A stretch of 64,000 nt of DNA from Athripsodes cinereus (GCA_947579605.1 OX388313.1:27779214-27843213); one strand, 5' to 3'; numbered from the stretch's first letter, positions 46,501 through 58,886 are shown. A program made the numbers and translations. Notes: generated by a model from the letters alone, not told the origin.

Positions 46501-49500
46501 CAACTATATTGTCAATATCTCGGATGATAGCTTCCAGGCGAGCCTTGGCATCTTCAACGGCTTCTTGTTTACCAATGATTGTGATTGCTTCCCTATCTGC
46601 ATCCTGCTCTCCTGGGAAAATGATTCTGGCACCAGTCTGTTCCTTCAGTTTCCTGATGTTTACTCCATTCTTTCCAATGAGGAACCTGTGGTGTTGTGGA
46701 TTGGCTTTGACTTCACAAGAGAATGATGAGAGTTGTCTTTCGCTGGCAAGTTCTAACAGTTGTTTTTTGGCACGTTCTACTTCTTCAGCAGGTCCCTTAA
46801 TAGTGACCTTATCGCTCTTGCTTTCTGCAGAGGGAAATTTAATGCTGACGCCTCCGCACTCCTCCATGATGGAATGAATTAGTTTACCCTTAGTGCCTAT
46901 GAGTGAATTATAGAATTTAGGTGGAATGCTGACTTCCTCTGTAGTAACATTGGCAAGTTCATTGTTAATCTGTTTAATCCTTCTAATGGCCTCCTCCACA
47001 TTCTCCTTCTTTCCTGTGACTGTAATGACTTCATTTTGGTCTCCCTCAGCTGGCAAGTCAATTTTGGTTTGAGTCTCGTCCCGGATTTTTTTGATATTGC
47101 TTCCACCTTTGCCAATGACAAACTTGTGGAATTGTTTGAAAATGGGGACTTCCTGTACATAAAAAGTTTCTGAGAGGCCCTTAATGTACTCCATGAGGAA
47201 CTTATGGCACTGTTCTACTTTATCATGAGGTCCCTTCAACTTGACTATGTCTGTCTTATCATTAGGGTTGGGCACTGAGATCTGGACATGGTTATTGAAC
47301 CTTTCCTTGATCTCCTTGATATGTTCTCCCCTGTTTCCAATAAGACTCTTGAAGTATTTATGATCTATGATAACATCTTTCTCTCTCTCATTCTCCAACT
47401 TGCTAATCATTTCTTTGAGGATTCTTTCTGCTGCTGCCACATCTTCATGGGATCCTTCTATTCTTATGTTGTCACCAATGTTGATAGTTACGTTATGGTC
47501 ATCTCTCAATTTATTGACTGAAAAAATCACATTAAAACTTCAGCATTTTGAAATCAAACAAAAACTTAATTAACTTAATTTTCCTTTACATAAATCTTAC
47601 CATTGTTACGATTCTTTCCAACGATAAATTTAAGATATTTAGAGTCGCAATTTATTTCTCTGAATGTGAGTGTTTCCTGTAAATTTCTGACAACCGCATC
47701 CAGTTCAGCTTGGGCTTTCTCTACTTCTTCAGGAGGTCCTTCAATCTTGATATTGTCATCAACTTCAGGGAATTCAAAATGAACCTGTATACAAATAAAC
47801 CAACCATCAGTCATAAAAGAACAAATAAAGAGATTGTTTTCAAAGCCTTGAATGGACTAAGATGTGTACCTTGGGGAAGTCCTGAGTGATCTTCTTGATG
47901 TTAGCTCCTTTCTTGCCAATGATGTATTTGTATATCCAGCTGGGTGCAGACACAACAGATGTACATTTAGAGTTAGCCTTCTCGTAAACCTTTGACAGAG
48001 CTAAAAGAAAACAAATATAACAACATTACTCAATGCTTTCCTACTTTTTAGGTAAGACAAGATTGATTATATTATTAAGATTTTATTTATAATTGTGATT
48101 ATTCTTACCCAGTCCTAATTTATCGTGGGGTCCTCTGAGGTTGATGGTGCCAGTGGAAGAATCAGTAGGAGGCATCTCAATCGAGACTCCAGTCTCCTTG
48201 AGAATCTCCTGGATGGTGTTGCCAGCCTTGCCAATGACGTACTTATGTTGAGACTTGGATACTTCAACGCTCACTACAGTGCATTTCTTTTCCTATTAAA
48301 TACAAAAGATGAACACCATTATTTTATTAATTTCACACTAGAAGTAAATTTAGGCAAAGGTGTGAAAGTTGGGCTGGTTGCTAGTTTGATAAACAGATAC
48401 ATCATTGACTTACACACAGATGTTCTACCTTCCAACAGTTTTAAGCTTAAGATGAAAATAATTTTTCAACTTTTTAAATGGACAAGAATATTCATTACAC
48501 AAAAAATACTCAACAAAAAAAATATAAAATGCATCACTATCTTTAGAGAAAAAGGATAGTATTCCAATAAGTGACAGTAAATCAAATAATAGGTTGCAAA
48601 AAATATGGAAATGCATCACTATCTTTAGAGAAAAAGGATAGTATTCCAATAAGTGACAGTAAATCAAATAATAGGTTGCAAAAAATATGGAAATGAGCAC
48701 ACAATATCGCTGATTGTGACCATATAACTATTGTGGTGAACCAATAGATCAAAAATACTCAACAAAAAAAATATAAAATGCATCACTATCTTTAGAGAAA
48801 AAGGATAGTATTCCAATAAGTGACAGTAAATCAAATAATAGGTTGCAAAAAATATGGAAATGCATCACTATCTTTAGAGAAAAAGGATAGTATTCCAATA
48901 AGTGACAGTAAATCAAATAATAGGTTGCAAAAAATATAAAATGCATCACTATCTTTAGAGAAAAAGGATAGTATTCCAATAAGTGACAGTAAATCAAATA
49001 ATAGGTTGCAAAAAATATGGAAATGCATCACTATCTTTAGAGAAAAAGGATAGTATTCCAATAAGTGACAGTAAATCAAATAATAGGTTGCAAAAAATAT
49101 GGAAATGAGCACACAATATCGCTGATTGTGACCATATAACTATTGTGGTGAACCAATAGATCAAAAATTGGTCGACAATACATTTAAAACAAGCTGCCCA
49201 TAATGACATGTGTATCAAACCAAAAATATTGTGAAAACAAAGGTGGTCGGCAGCTGGACAGTATTTTACATCAGTAGATTATGGGATACAAGCATAAAAT
49301 TTTATGTGAAGATGTATTTATTTTCAAAAATAAAATCGATAGATCACAAAAAAAGAGTAGGTATATAAATACTATACTATACCCTCACGCCGTGTCCCAA
49401 GCGGGGTAGGCAGAGAGAACGGAACGCCAAACAGATCTATCTCTTTCGTCCGTCTTTCTCACCATCCCTCCTCTCACATTCAAAACTCCCACCCTGCATT

Positions 49501-51797
49501 CCGCTCTCCTCTTTGTGCCCTTCACCCACTTTGACGCGACATGATGGGTGGCAAGCCTCATCGCTGCCATATGCGTCAAAGCGTACTACCTATGGTCTTA
49601 CATTTTACCCCCCACCACCAAGGAATACAGACCTTTCGCGGCGTGCGGTAAAACCAAGACTACAAATACACAAAACTTAAAATAATTGGAAAATTAAATA
49701 AAAAAATATTTACATATTTCTCTCAATTATTCAATATAGATACATAAATAAATAAAACTTTATTGGCATCAATATATACTGTGTACAAGTTTTTGTTCCA
49801 ATAAATTACCAAAAGGCTGGCTTATCGCATATGCAATTTCTTCCAGCCAACCCGAAAAAATAAAATAATAAATAAATAAAAATAAAACAATAGAAAATAC
49901 ATACAGATAAAAGTATATAAAAACAAACCCCAAACAAGATGCTAAAAAAAATAGTCACTCTTTAGTATTTTCACTGCCTGTTTAGTAATCAATGTCAGTT
50001 GCTCACCTGTCGCCCATTTTTGCAGATAGGTTGTGAATTTTATGACACTTTCAAAACAATTTAAAGTATAATTTTTTTCATTACCATTTCCTTGTGAATA
50101 GCTTCGATCTTAGCCTTGGCAGCCATGACTCCCTCCTTCTCACCAGCAATGACAATCTCGTCCTTGTGCACAGAGGGTGGGGGAATGCTGATGCGAGCTC
50201 CTGTCTCGGCAATCATAGTGGCCAAATTTTCACCAAAGGCTCCCACAATGAATGGATGGTAGATCTTGGGAACAATGATGCGTTCAAATGCTTTGCGGGA
50301 CTGAAACAACATACCAAAAATTATAATACTAACAAGCTACGCTTTGTAGAATAGTCTATAAAAACATATTGGAATAATATAAAAAGTTCCACCGACATGA
50401 AACCATAAATCCCTTGAGAATAATAGAAGGGAATGCTTCCTACATTTTGTAATTGTCTAAGTAATTGAAGTACTTTCCGTGAGTTATTCGAGGACTTTGA
50501 AGAATAGAAATACATTTTTTATACTTATTACGAATATTTTACAAATCACAGATTTTAAATTCAATTAAAATAAAAATGTAGCTGTAACTTAGTATACATA
50601 GTACAAATTGTTTTTTGTCGTTGATGTATTCGCTTGATTGGAAATTTCAAAAAATGTGCTCTATTTTTGGTTGGCTACACAAACTAGATATAAATATTTT
50701 AAACGAGTTTCTGATTTTGAACTGTAGGTATATAAATAAATAAATATATCTTTTTCTCCCTAAAAATGACAAAATACATCATTCATAAACAGAAGAACTA
50801 TTGTCTGCCTTGAAATTCTGGACATCAATTTGTACTTTTCAGGTGCTAGAATTTCCATATATGGAGACTATGATTATGTAACATACTTGAGCAGGGAATT
50901 TTACTCAGTGAAGAATAATAATTTGATTTGTTAAGGGTAAAAGAAAACATATCGCTTCACCCCATATCAGTCATGAAGTAAGCAATATATTTTTATTAAT
51001 ACATAAAACAATGTATGTAACAATTTAACAATTCAAAATGCGCTTTTTGTATTTAGGTTACTGATGTTTTTCCTTATCCCTCAATATTATTTTTTATGTT
51101 ATTTAAATGAAAATGGATCAAACTGTCTCTAATAGCATGAGTTTCTATAGATTTAAGAATTTAGGTTCTATTTAATGTTAATAGTTTGTTAAAAAAAATG
51201 CACATGATTCCCAAGTTCTGAGGGTAGTGATAACCACGCCTCATTGTATCCATCATAATAATGTTAATATGTAATTAAAAAAAAGTGTGTGTATAGATAA
51301 CATAACATGCATAGATAGATGACTAAATTGGCAAATAATCACTAGATTACAAAGGAGGTTTTTGTCCATTCCATAATCCACAAAGGAACATAAAAGGGTA
51401 AACAAGGGTAAAAATTTAAATATGACAAAAATATTTTCTTTCGGTTTGGAGTTGCCAGATTTTTTAGAAGCAGTAGTAACGGATAAGAATCTTGGCCCAA
51501 TGACCCCCCAACTAGGACAAGGAGAAGAAGATATATATATGTATGTGCGTACGTAATTTATTTTACAAGTATATGAAAGTATTAAGTTACCTGTTCGTCG
51601 GAGCAGATTTGGATTTCATGTTCAGCCATGTCGATGCCCTCCTTAGTTCCGGTGATGAGGATGATATCACTGTTGCTATCGATGTTGGGCACATTGATCT
51701 TGGTGGCCGTGGTGCGCTCCAACTCCTTCAGTTTCAGACCCTGCTTGCCAAGAATCCAGCGGTGGTGCTCCTTCGGAATCACAATCTGCTTGCTGGC
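43505..51797 (-). CDS. HDLBP: Vigilin (multi-KH RNA-binding protein), 3' eleven exons; 5' end not in view
   Basis: Exons in coding order: 51591-51797, 50085-50300, 48109-48292, 47870-48000, 47601-47784, 46286-47517, 45808-46065, 45284-45430, 44649-44924, 44034-44252, 43505-43741. They splice in phase to 1096 residues and a stop. Fourteen KH domains follow one another, each with a hydrophobic-G-x-x-G loop: ILGKQG, IVGAFG, VIGKAG, IIGKKG, IVGKNR (altered), LIGNRG, VIGKGG, LIGTKG, LIGKNG, FVAKRG (altered), VMGAKG, LLGNRA (altered), VIGKGG and LIGTRG. The C-terminus (FVVPAAPWDRAPD, DFPSFG, TAWGPRR) is the vigilin signature. Vigilins bind tRNA and mRNA and associate with ribosomes and heterochromatin (Drosophila Dp1). 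By comparison with vertebrate vigilin, about 150 N-terminal residues including the divergent first KH are missing; they must lie upstream, past 51797. Exon 46286-47517 alone encodes over four KH domains. Confidence 0.95.
48505..49167. repeat. Nested tandem array of 81-82-bp units in a vigilin intron
   Basis: GCATCACTATCTTTAGAGAA starts units at 48531, 48613, 48780, 48862, 48943 and 49024. Two unit types alternate (ATATAAAATGCAT and ATATGGAAATGCAT). A larger block, starting at AATACTCAACAAAAAAAATA and ending with CACAATATCGCTGATTGTGA ... CCAATAGATCAA, is itself duplicated, with two units in the first copy and four in the second. It lies between the exons at 50085-50300 and 48109-48292. Confidence 0.9.
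49380..49620. repeat. Dispersed repeat (GGGGTAGGCAGAG family), vigilin intron
   Basis: CCCTCACGCCGTGTCCCAAG, GCGGGGTAGGCAGAGAGAAC. Relatives with the same leading words are at 54680-54965 and 18140-18600. An open 64-codon frame on the minus strand has no support as a gene. Confidence 0.55.
49745..49865 (-). repeat. LINE 3'-end fragment, vigilin intron
   Basis: AATAAATAAAACTTTATTGG, GGCTTATCGCATATGCAATT, TCTTCCAGCCAACCCG. Same family as 24820-24960 and 62350-62510. Confidence 0.55.
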
Positions 51798-52669
51798 CTA
51801 AATAGAAAAATATTAAAAATTAATTAGAATAAATAAGTCTTGAGTTTTCTTACGGCAAAAAGAAAAAAATCTGTAAGTATGTGGGAGATATATTGATGTT
51901 ATAGATAAACTTTAATGTTTATTTTCCATTGATAATGTTATAGGTTTCTTACTTGTATGTTGTTTTTACTTTTTTATATTTTTCTATTTAGCTAGATGTA
52001 AATTATATAATTTTTTGTTAAAGGCTTATAGCCGTTTATTGTGTAAAATAAATAAATAAATAAATAAATAAATATACAAAAAGTGTAAAATATAATAGAT
52101 ACTTCTACTCTTTTCTGTAAACTTTTGTACTTTACGAAAGAGACAGATATTCATAAAACAGGATATATTGGGGATACAACTTATGCATATGCCATGCTGG
52201 CGGCAAGTCCAACTTCCATGGGAAGGATTTTGAGATTGATCTGGTTGATTATATAGAATTGACATAAGCCGTATGTATCCACATTAACTGAATGTTTGGT
52301 GCAAAAAAAACTTCTGTCTCTCTTTTCTTCCATCTAAGTGTTGATAAAAGATAAAAGAAAATGATACCACTGGTTATTTTTTTTCTCACTTCTTGTCTAT
52401 ATCAACAAAAAGAAAAAAAGAGAAAATATTTGCTTGCTAGGTTTGAACACAGCTATTAAAAAATCACTAATCAATCATTAGCTTCATGAGCAAACAAAAG
52501 AACCATTTTCGCTGAAAAATTTAATAGTACATTGCGGAGGCTTACAGGTAAAAAGATAAAACTACAATTTCGGCAGTTTGAGTTATGAATGTTATTTTGT
52601 TCCTTGATCGACTTCCATAGGTGACACAAAAATTTATCTTACCAGAGTACTAATATAAACAAATATATT

Positions 52670-53100
52670 TATTTATTTTATTCTTCTTGCACACCATCAT
52701 ACACATAACAAAATCAACAAAGCAGTTTAAAAAAAAAAAGTTAGTGATATTTATAAAAAGAAAGTAATGATATGCTGTGGTGAGATTATCACTTTATAGT
52801 GATTTCTTCCACCTAACCACGTCATATTAACACTAAATAATAATAAAAACACAAATAAGAAAAATCCACCCAACACTCCAAAGGGACCGGGAACTATAGG
52901 ATGGGGTTAGGGGACGGATGCTGAGTTAGAAGACAATAAATATTTCTTGACTGCGTATTTAAATCCATTAAAAGATTGAGATATTCTATGAGAAGAAGGG
53001 AGATTACTCCAGCAACGAGCACGACATACTGAGAATGATTGAGAGTAGAAATATAGTAGAGTACCTATCAATTTTTTTTCATAATCTAGCTGCATAATAA
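52670..53100 (-). mobile_element. 3' end of a CR1/Jockey-like LINE
   Basis: On the minus strand FSVCRARCWSNLPSSHRISQ and FNGFKYAVKKYLLS precede a stop at 52907. This is the usual C-terminal ending of CR1- or Jockey-type polymerase proteins. The following 3' untranslated part contains GATTTCTTCCACCTAACC, which links the short TTCCAACTAACC scars elsewhere in the window to the same kind of element. Confidence 0.6.
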
Positions 53101-53280
53101 GTAGAACACCAACGAAAAAAATTATCTCAGAACGCCTATTTTGTAATTTTGTCTTTATATCTCTAAACCCCCGATTGGTACTATCTAAGAAGTATTTTTA
53201 AAGCAGTTGATAATTGGGAGACACAAATATATTATACATATTGTATAACATATTATAATACTTATATAAAGTATAGCACC

Positions 53281-54013
53281 CATGTTGCCATGGGTCATAA
53301 TAAGATATACAATAATATCCATATTGGTGTAATCACTCACTACCACAATTAATGGGTCTTAATAAGATATACAAATATCCACATTGGTGTAACCACTCAC
53401 TACCACAATTAATGGGTCTTAATAAGATATACAAATATCCACATTGGTGTAACCACTCACTACCACAATTAATGGGTCTTAATAAGATATACAAATATCC
53501 ACATTGGTGTAATCACTCACTACCACAATTAATGGGTCTTAATAAGATATACAAATATCCACATTGGTGTAACCACTCACTACCACAATTAATGGGTCTT
53601 AATAAGATATACAAATATCCACATTGGTGTAACCACTCACTACCACAATTAATGGGTCTTAATAAGATATACAAATATCCACATTGGTGTAACCACTCAC
53701 TACCACAATTAATGGGTCTTAATAAGATATACAAATATCCACATTGGTGTAATCACTCACTACCACAATTAATGGGTCTTAATAAGATATACAAATATCC
53801 ACATTGGTGTAACCACTCACTACCACAATTAATGGGTCTTAATAAGATATACAAATATCCACATTGGTGTAACCACTCACTACCACAATTAATGGGTCTT
53901 AATAAGATATACAAATATCCACATTGGTGTAACCACTCACTACCACAATTAATGGGTCTTAATAAGATATACAAATATCCACATTGGTGTAACCACTCAC
54001 TACCACAATTAAT
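53281..54013. repeat. 60-bp satellite-like tandem array, about twelve units
   Basis: The unit AATGGGTCTTAATAAGATAT ... CACTACCACAATT repeats with an exact 60-bp period. The leftmost copy is diverged. The only recurrent difference noticed is AATCACTCAC instead of AACCACTCAC, in the units ending at 53520 and 53760. Spacing of 240 bp suggests a four-unit block was duplicated. Long open frames on both strands follow from the period being divisible by three. Confidence 0.97.
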
Positions 54014-54087
54014 GATAACTTCCAATAAAATTGAAAGTTAATTTTTAATTTCAATTTTACTAACCACAGTTAAATTAATTTTCTATA

Positions 54088-54420
54088 CCAGTGGTTCCCA
54101 AAGTTGACTGGGCTCCGACCCATCTAGGAAATTTTTTAATCTTAAGACCGACCCTTTAGATGTCTTAGAGAAAAGAGGGCATAAATATTGGTAATGCTCA
54201 GATTCCCTAGTAGCGAGTCATGGAACTACTTAATGCTTAGGGCCCACTCAATATTCGCTCACGACCCACCAGTGGGTCATCATAATCTACGGGTCAATAA
54301 ACAATTAAGAGATCCACATGAGTTATTCACTAAATTGAAAATGTTAAATGTCTTATTTGTGATGTTTTACAAATACCTGCCTTTTACAGCAGTGGTCCCC
54401 CCTTACCCCTCGGTCCGAAA
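54088..54420. mobile_element. Possible hAT-type non-autonomous remnant
   Basis: CCAGTGGTTCCCAAAGTTGA at the left and GACCCACCAGTGGGTCATCA inside are words common in non-autonomous hAT elements. A second AGCAGTGGTCCCC word at 54391 could be a decayed end. No clean terminal inverted repeat or 8-bp duplication was established. Confidence 0.3.
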
Positions 54421-54679
54421 ATGAAGATTGGTCCTTTTTTGGTATCCTACTATACTAGATTCGAGATTTTGAGAAAATATTTTTAACGAAACCGAGGAGA
54501 ATGATAAACGTTTCAAATTCCTATACCTTTTACAAAATCTGGCAACGGAAGGGCAGAAATTTGAGTGCTAAGAAAATCATCAAATTTTGGGAATCTGATC
54601 ATCTGCATTACATTTTCAAATAATGAATAACGTTTTGAGTAATATAGTTAACTTTTTCATTAAACGGTTAACAATTTTA

Positions 54680-54965
54680 CTATACTTTACCCTCACGCTG
54701 TTTCTTAAGAGGGGGTAGGCAGAGAAGACAGACCTCTTTATTGATCCATCCTTATATATTTCTTCCGCTTTGTCATTCATGCAATTTACATACATACATT
54801 CAATTTCTCTTACCAACACATGGCCATTTTTGAGAATTCAATACACGTGGACATCCACGTTTTCTTACACCATTTCCTTCAGATAAATTAACTTTTCTTT
54901 GTCATCCTTTCACCACGCATTCGCTCCATGTGTCCAGATTATACCAACTTATTTACACGCACGCA
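54680..54965. repeat. Dispersed repeat (GGGGTAGGCAGAG family)
   Basis: CCCTCACGCTGTTTCTTAAG, GGGGGTAGGCAGAGAAGACA, then TGGCCATTTTTGAGAATTCA and ACCAACTTATTTACACGC. It parallels 18140-18600 along its length. Confidence 0.55.
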
Positions 54966-55309
54966 CGGTTAACAATTAACTGAGTTAAATATTTAATTAA
55001 CGGTGTTGAGTTCTAAATAATAATATTGAGTAGTTACATAATAATAATAATGTAGATAGATAGATATTGGAAGCAACGACAACACATTGTGCTAAATCAA
55101 AGGTTACCATGTACATACATTACTGTATTGTTTATCAACGGCTGTATATACATACAAATATATGTATGTACAGTTAAGGTTGGATTTTGCATATTACTAA
55201 ATTAATTAATTCAATTTTGCCAATCGTCATCCTACTCCGCCTTTACAACACAAGCATATATATATATCGCTTACTGTGAGGGTATCTAGGACGTATTGGG
55301 TTTATACAT

Positions 55310-56127
55310 ACATCTTCTTCCCCTTGTCCTAGTTGGGTCGGGGGCCCATTGCGCCTAGGTACTTCCTCCAGAGATCCCTGTCCACTGCTGCTTCCAGGAC
55401 CTCTGGCCACTCCAAACCAAGCCTTTCAACACACAAGTTTGACACCTGCCCTTGCCAGCTTCTTCTAGGACGGCCTACCGGTCTTCTGCCCTCTCCCACA
55501 GCCTCCAAAGATCTAAGTGGTAGTCTGTCTTCTGGCATGCGGAGAACGTGACCCAGCCATCGCAACTGCGACCTCTCTATATGCAGGAGTACTGGTTCTA
55601 CCTTGAGAGCCTCACGAACATACGTATTCCTTATACGGTCTCTTAATGACACACCAGCCACTCCCCTGAGGAACCGCATTTCTGCTGCCTGTAACCTTGA
55701 TCTCACGTTCTCTGTGAGCATCCAAATCTGGTGTCCATATGCGAGGATAGGGCGGTATATTGTCTTAAATATGGCCATTTTCGTCCGTTGGGTCAGCTCG
55801 GATTTACGTATTATCGGGTTTTTAAGCGCTTTCAGCACATTTCCTGCCGACACAATCCTCTTGTCTATGCACGCTGTTTGTCGACCATCTGCTGAGAACT
55901 CCACTCCCAGGTATTTGAATGTCGAGATCTGTTTGAGTTGGGCCCCGTTCACATGTACCGCACACTGCACTTCTTCTCGGCTTATGACCATTACTTCCGA
56001 TTTAGTTGTGCTTATACTCATGCCAGCTCTATTTGCAACCGACTCGAAACTACTCAATCATTCTTGCATACCACTCTGAGATGAAGTTAGTCTTACTATA
56101 TCGTCAGCAAACAACAGTGGTTTATTA
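55310..56127 (-). pseudogene. RTE-like reverse transcriptase C-terminal fragment
   Basis: The minus strand reads KPLLFADDIVRLTSSQSGMQ near 56127-56080, preserving the FADD catalytic box, then a TGA stop. An open stretch of 242 residues follows (GMSISTTKSEVMVIS, FKYLGVEFSADGRQ, RPILAYGHQIWMLTE, LRWLGHVLRMPEDRLPLRSL, VGRPRRSWQGQ) to a stop at 55329. The 3' end reads GGGCCCGACCCAACTAGGAC then AAGGGGAAGAAGATG; scars with this ending occur near 38615 and 51500. Truncated at the 5' side inside the polymerase domain. Confidence 0.85.
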
Positions 56128-56220
56128 CAAACCTAATTCATATTTTTTTTAATCATTATCATACATTCATGGCATTAATTAAGTTTTGTCTCAAATATTT
56201 ACTAATATAAGTTCACTATG

Positions 56221-56510
56221 TGCAGTAAATGGATAAATAAATATCGGCTTCTGCAGTTGACAATAGAAGGCAAGATTGAGGGACGTCGTGGAGTAGGAAG
56301 GAGGCAGATGTCATGGCTGCGGAATATACGGCAATGGACCGGAATAACACGGATGGGAGAACTGGTCCGCACAGCGCGAGACAGGGAGGCATTCTCCAGA
56401 GTGATTGCTAACGTCGGGGGACCTGATACGGCACTAATAGAAGATGTGCAGTGAGTCCACTGGTTACCTCACTTGTAGAAAGTATCATGATGGTATAGAC
56501 AGGTGAATAA
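56221..56510 (+). mobile_element. RTE-like 3' end
   Basis: LLQLTIEGKIEGRRGVGRRQ, MSWLRNIRQWTGITR and AFSRVIANVGG, then a stop at 56452-56454. It is the same family as the fragment interrupted by the mariner at 3243-4172. The following GAGTCCACTGGTTACCTCAC is shared with other scars. Confidence 0.65.
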
Positions 56511-56689
56511 AGATTTTAAATTGCCTGGATGACCTTAATACACCATTCCCATAACCACAAAATTATGAGATGACTCAATTGTTTAAATCCATAACAAATA
56601 AACCTAGTTCGCATACTGCGCAATTAATTCATTATAGCCAACACAACAACTTTATCAATTTGCAAACTATGCAATTTCTATTCACTGTG

Positions 56690-56830
56690 TCGGTGTTTAG
56701 GTAATAGAATTCCATAACAAAATTGACAATGTCCTAACAAAACAAAAAATGTCCCATTCGACATTAAATCATATACCTAGTAGAAGAAAACATTTGTTTT
56801 TTAATTTCGTTGTGCAATTTGTGATAAAAT
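56690..56830. repeat. Dispersed repeat shared with 62805-62945
   Basis: TTCACTGTGTCGGTGTTTAG, then TAGAATTC and TAGAAGAAAACATTTG. The copy at 62805-62945 has TTCACTGTGTCGGTGTTTAG and TAGTAGAATTC. Nature unknown. Confidence 0.5.
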
Positions 56831-57169
56831 GGATTCACATCAGCTACTCTATTATATCATAAATTTGTCAAAAGCGTGTCATTTTTATAAAAAGGTATAG
56901 TACAGTCAGTACTGTCATTGTGACTAGTAGTATTAATAGAAATAACTTTTTATAAAAAAAAATTATGGACCAAAAATGATTTTTGATAGAAATCCATTGT
57001 TAACTGAAAAACGTAATAGGGCCAAAAAAATTCTGCATTTTCGTAGCTGCGCAACATTCAAAAACATAGTACATAATAAGAATGTATGTACACTTCTTTG
57101 AAAAATGTTCCACATGAAATAATAATTGTCAGGGAACTGTCTCTTTTCAATATATTGTTATACTATATA

Positions 57170-58886
57170 CATCTTCTTCTTCTAAGTCGGTCCCTCAATG
57201 CTGAGGATCGTGACCACCATGACCCCAACCAAGCGACAAGCTTCTCCACCATGCCCTGTCCTCCGCCTGCCTAAACGCCTCACACATAGTACCCCCTGCA
57301 GCATCTCTCACATGATCTGCCCATCTTGTCGGTATTCGGCCTCTGCTTCTTCTTCCTTCGACTCCACCAGACAAAATATTTTTTTCCAGATTGTCTGGCT
57401 CACGTCTTATAATATGTCCGAAAAAGCTTAATATACGTCTCTGACATATTACAGACAGTCGAGTCTTTATCTGGAGCTCAGTCAAGATTGACACATTCGT
57501 TCTATGGGCCGTCCATGGTATGCGTAGCAACTTTCTCCAACACCACATTTCGAAAGCATCTATTTTGTGTCTTTCATTGACTCTTAACGTCCATGTTTCA
57601 GCTCCATAAAGGAAAATGGAGAAGACCAGAGTTTCAACCAATCTTTTCTTGATGGTTTTCGATATACCTCGATCACGCCAAACCCTGTCCAAACGGTTCA
57701 TGCCTTGCTTGGCCATTTGTATTCTGCGACATATTTCTGGCATGCAGCTACCGGTGCAAGATATTGACGATCCGAGGTACACAAATTCTTGGACCACTTC
57801 TAAGTCCTGCAACTCACCCGATCTTTGCAGAGAGCCATTGCGGTCTATGATCATCATCTTGGTCTAGCTCCTGTTTATCCTTAGGCCAAGTGCTTCACTC
57901 TCCACTTCTATACGTCTGAAGGCTACAGCTAGTTCGGCTTCATCTTTGGCCAACAAAGTGGTGTCGTCTGCATATCGCAGATTGGATATATTGTGACCTC
58001 CCACTGTTACTCCTCCATTCCAGCCGTCTAGAGCCCTTCTCATAATGTATTCTCCGTATAGATTGAAGAGTTTAGGCGACAGAATGCAACCCTGTCGTAC
58101 ATCCCTTTCTGGTTTAAAAGATGCTGATAAGGACTCCTCCACTCTTACACGTGAAAACCCGTCCAGGTATAAGTTTTGCCCCAATGCTGTTAGATGTGCT
58201 GGTACTCCCATTTCCAACATAATCTCGAACATGCGCTTCCAGCTAACACAGTCGAAGGCTTTTGCGTAATCAATAAAGAAAAGCACCATGGGGTTGTTAT
58301 ACTCCCTGCTCTTCTCTATCAGCTGTCTCACGTTGAAGATTTGTTCTCGTGTGCCTTTTCCAGTCACAAAGCCTGCCTGCTCTTTTAGTATCTGCCAGTT
58401 TATGTAGGCTTCTAAACGTTTATTGATTATTACCAGTAGAACTTTGCTAGCATGTGACATAAGTGAGATTGTTCTGTAATTCTCACATTTGCGGGTGGAT
58501 CCTTTCTTGTGTAGAGGGATTAAAATAGATTCTGTCCAATCACTGGACCATTGACCTGTTCTCCAGACTTTCTGACATATATTATGGATTACTTGAATAC
58601 CCTGTTGCCCAATATGTTTGATGAGCTCTGCCGATATTCCATCATTGCCTAATGCCTTGTTTTTTAGTTTGGCAATGGCGAGAACCACCTCATCCATTAG
58701 TATGTCAGGTTCCATGTCATAGTCCATCTCGATACGATCATCATTGTGTGAGTTTTCTGCGTAGAGGCTCTGACAATAGTTTTTCCATCTGTTCAGTATC
58801 CTTTCCTGATCTGTTAAAACCTCACCCCCTACATCCTCGACTATGTATGATTTAGCCTTGAAGTCCCTCGTGAGAATTTTATACAT
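57170..58886 (-). pseudogene. Nearly intact RTE-like reverse transcriptase domain
   Basis: The minus strand gives 340 open residues from MYKILTRDFKAKSYIVEDVG through IAKLKNKALGNDGISAELIK, YRTISLMSHASKVLLVI, GFVTGKGTREQIFNVRQLIE, MVLFFIDYAKAFDCVSW, VRQGCILSPKLFNLY and SNLRYADDTTLLAKDEAEL. A single TAG at 57864-57866 then interrupts the frame, which continues to 57195 with GAETWTLRVNERHKIDAFEM and RGRIPTRWADHVRDAAG. The YADD catalytic box and the other fingers/palm blocks are present. The endonuclease domain is missing because the copy is 5'-truncated. One nonsense change in over 560 codons suggests a fairly recent insertion. Confidence 0.88.

Noticed and set aside
48425..49218. Hydrophobic repeat peptides with FCNLLFDLLSLIGILSFFSK
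   Set aside because: Translation of the 82-bp intronic array on the minus strand.
53352..54041. Long open frame of twenty-residue repeats (MGLNKIYKYPHWCNHSLPQL) as a gene
   Set aside because: It is a 60-bp DNA satellite; equally long frames exist on the other strand, and no promoter or codon bias is evident.
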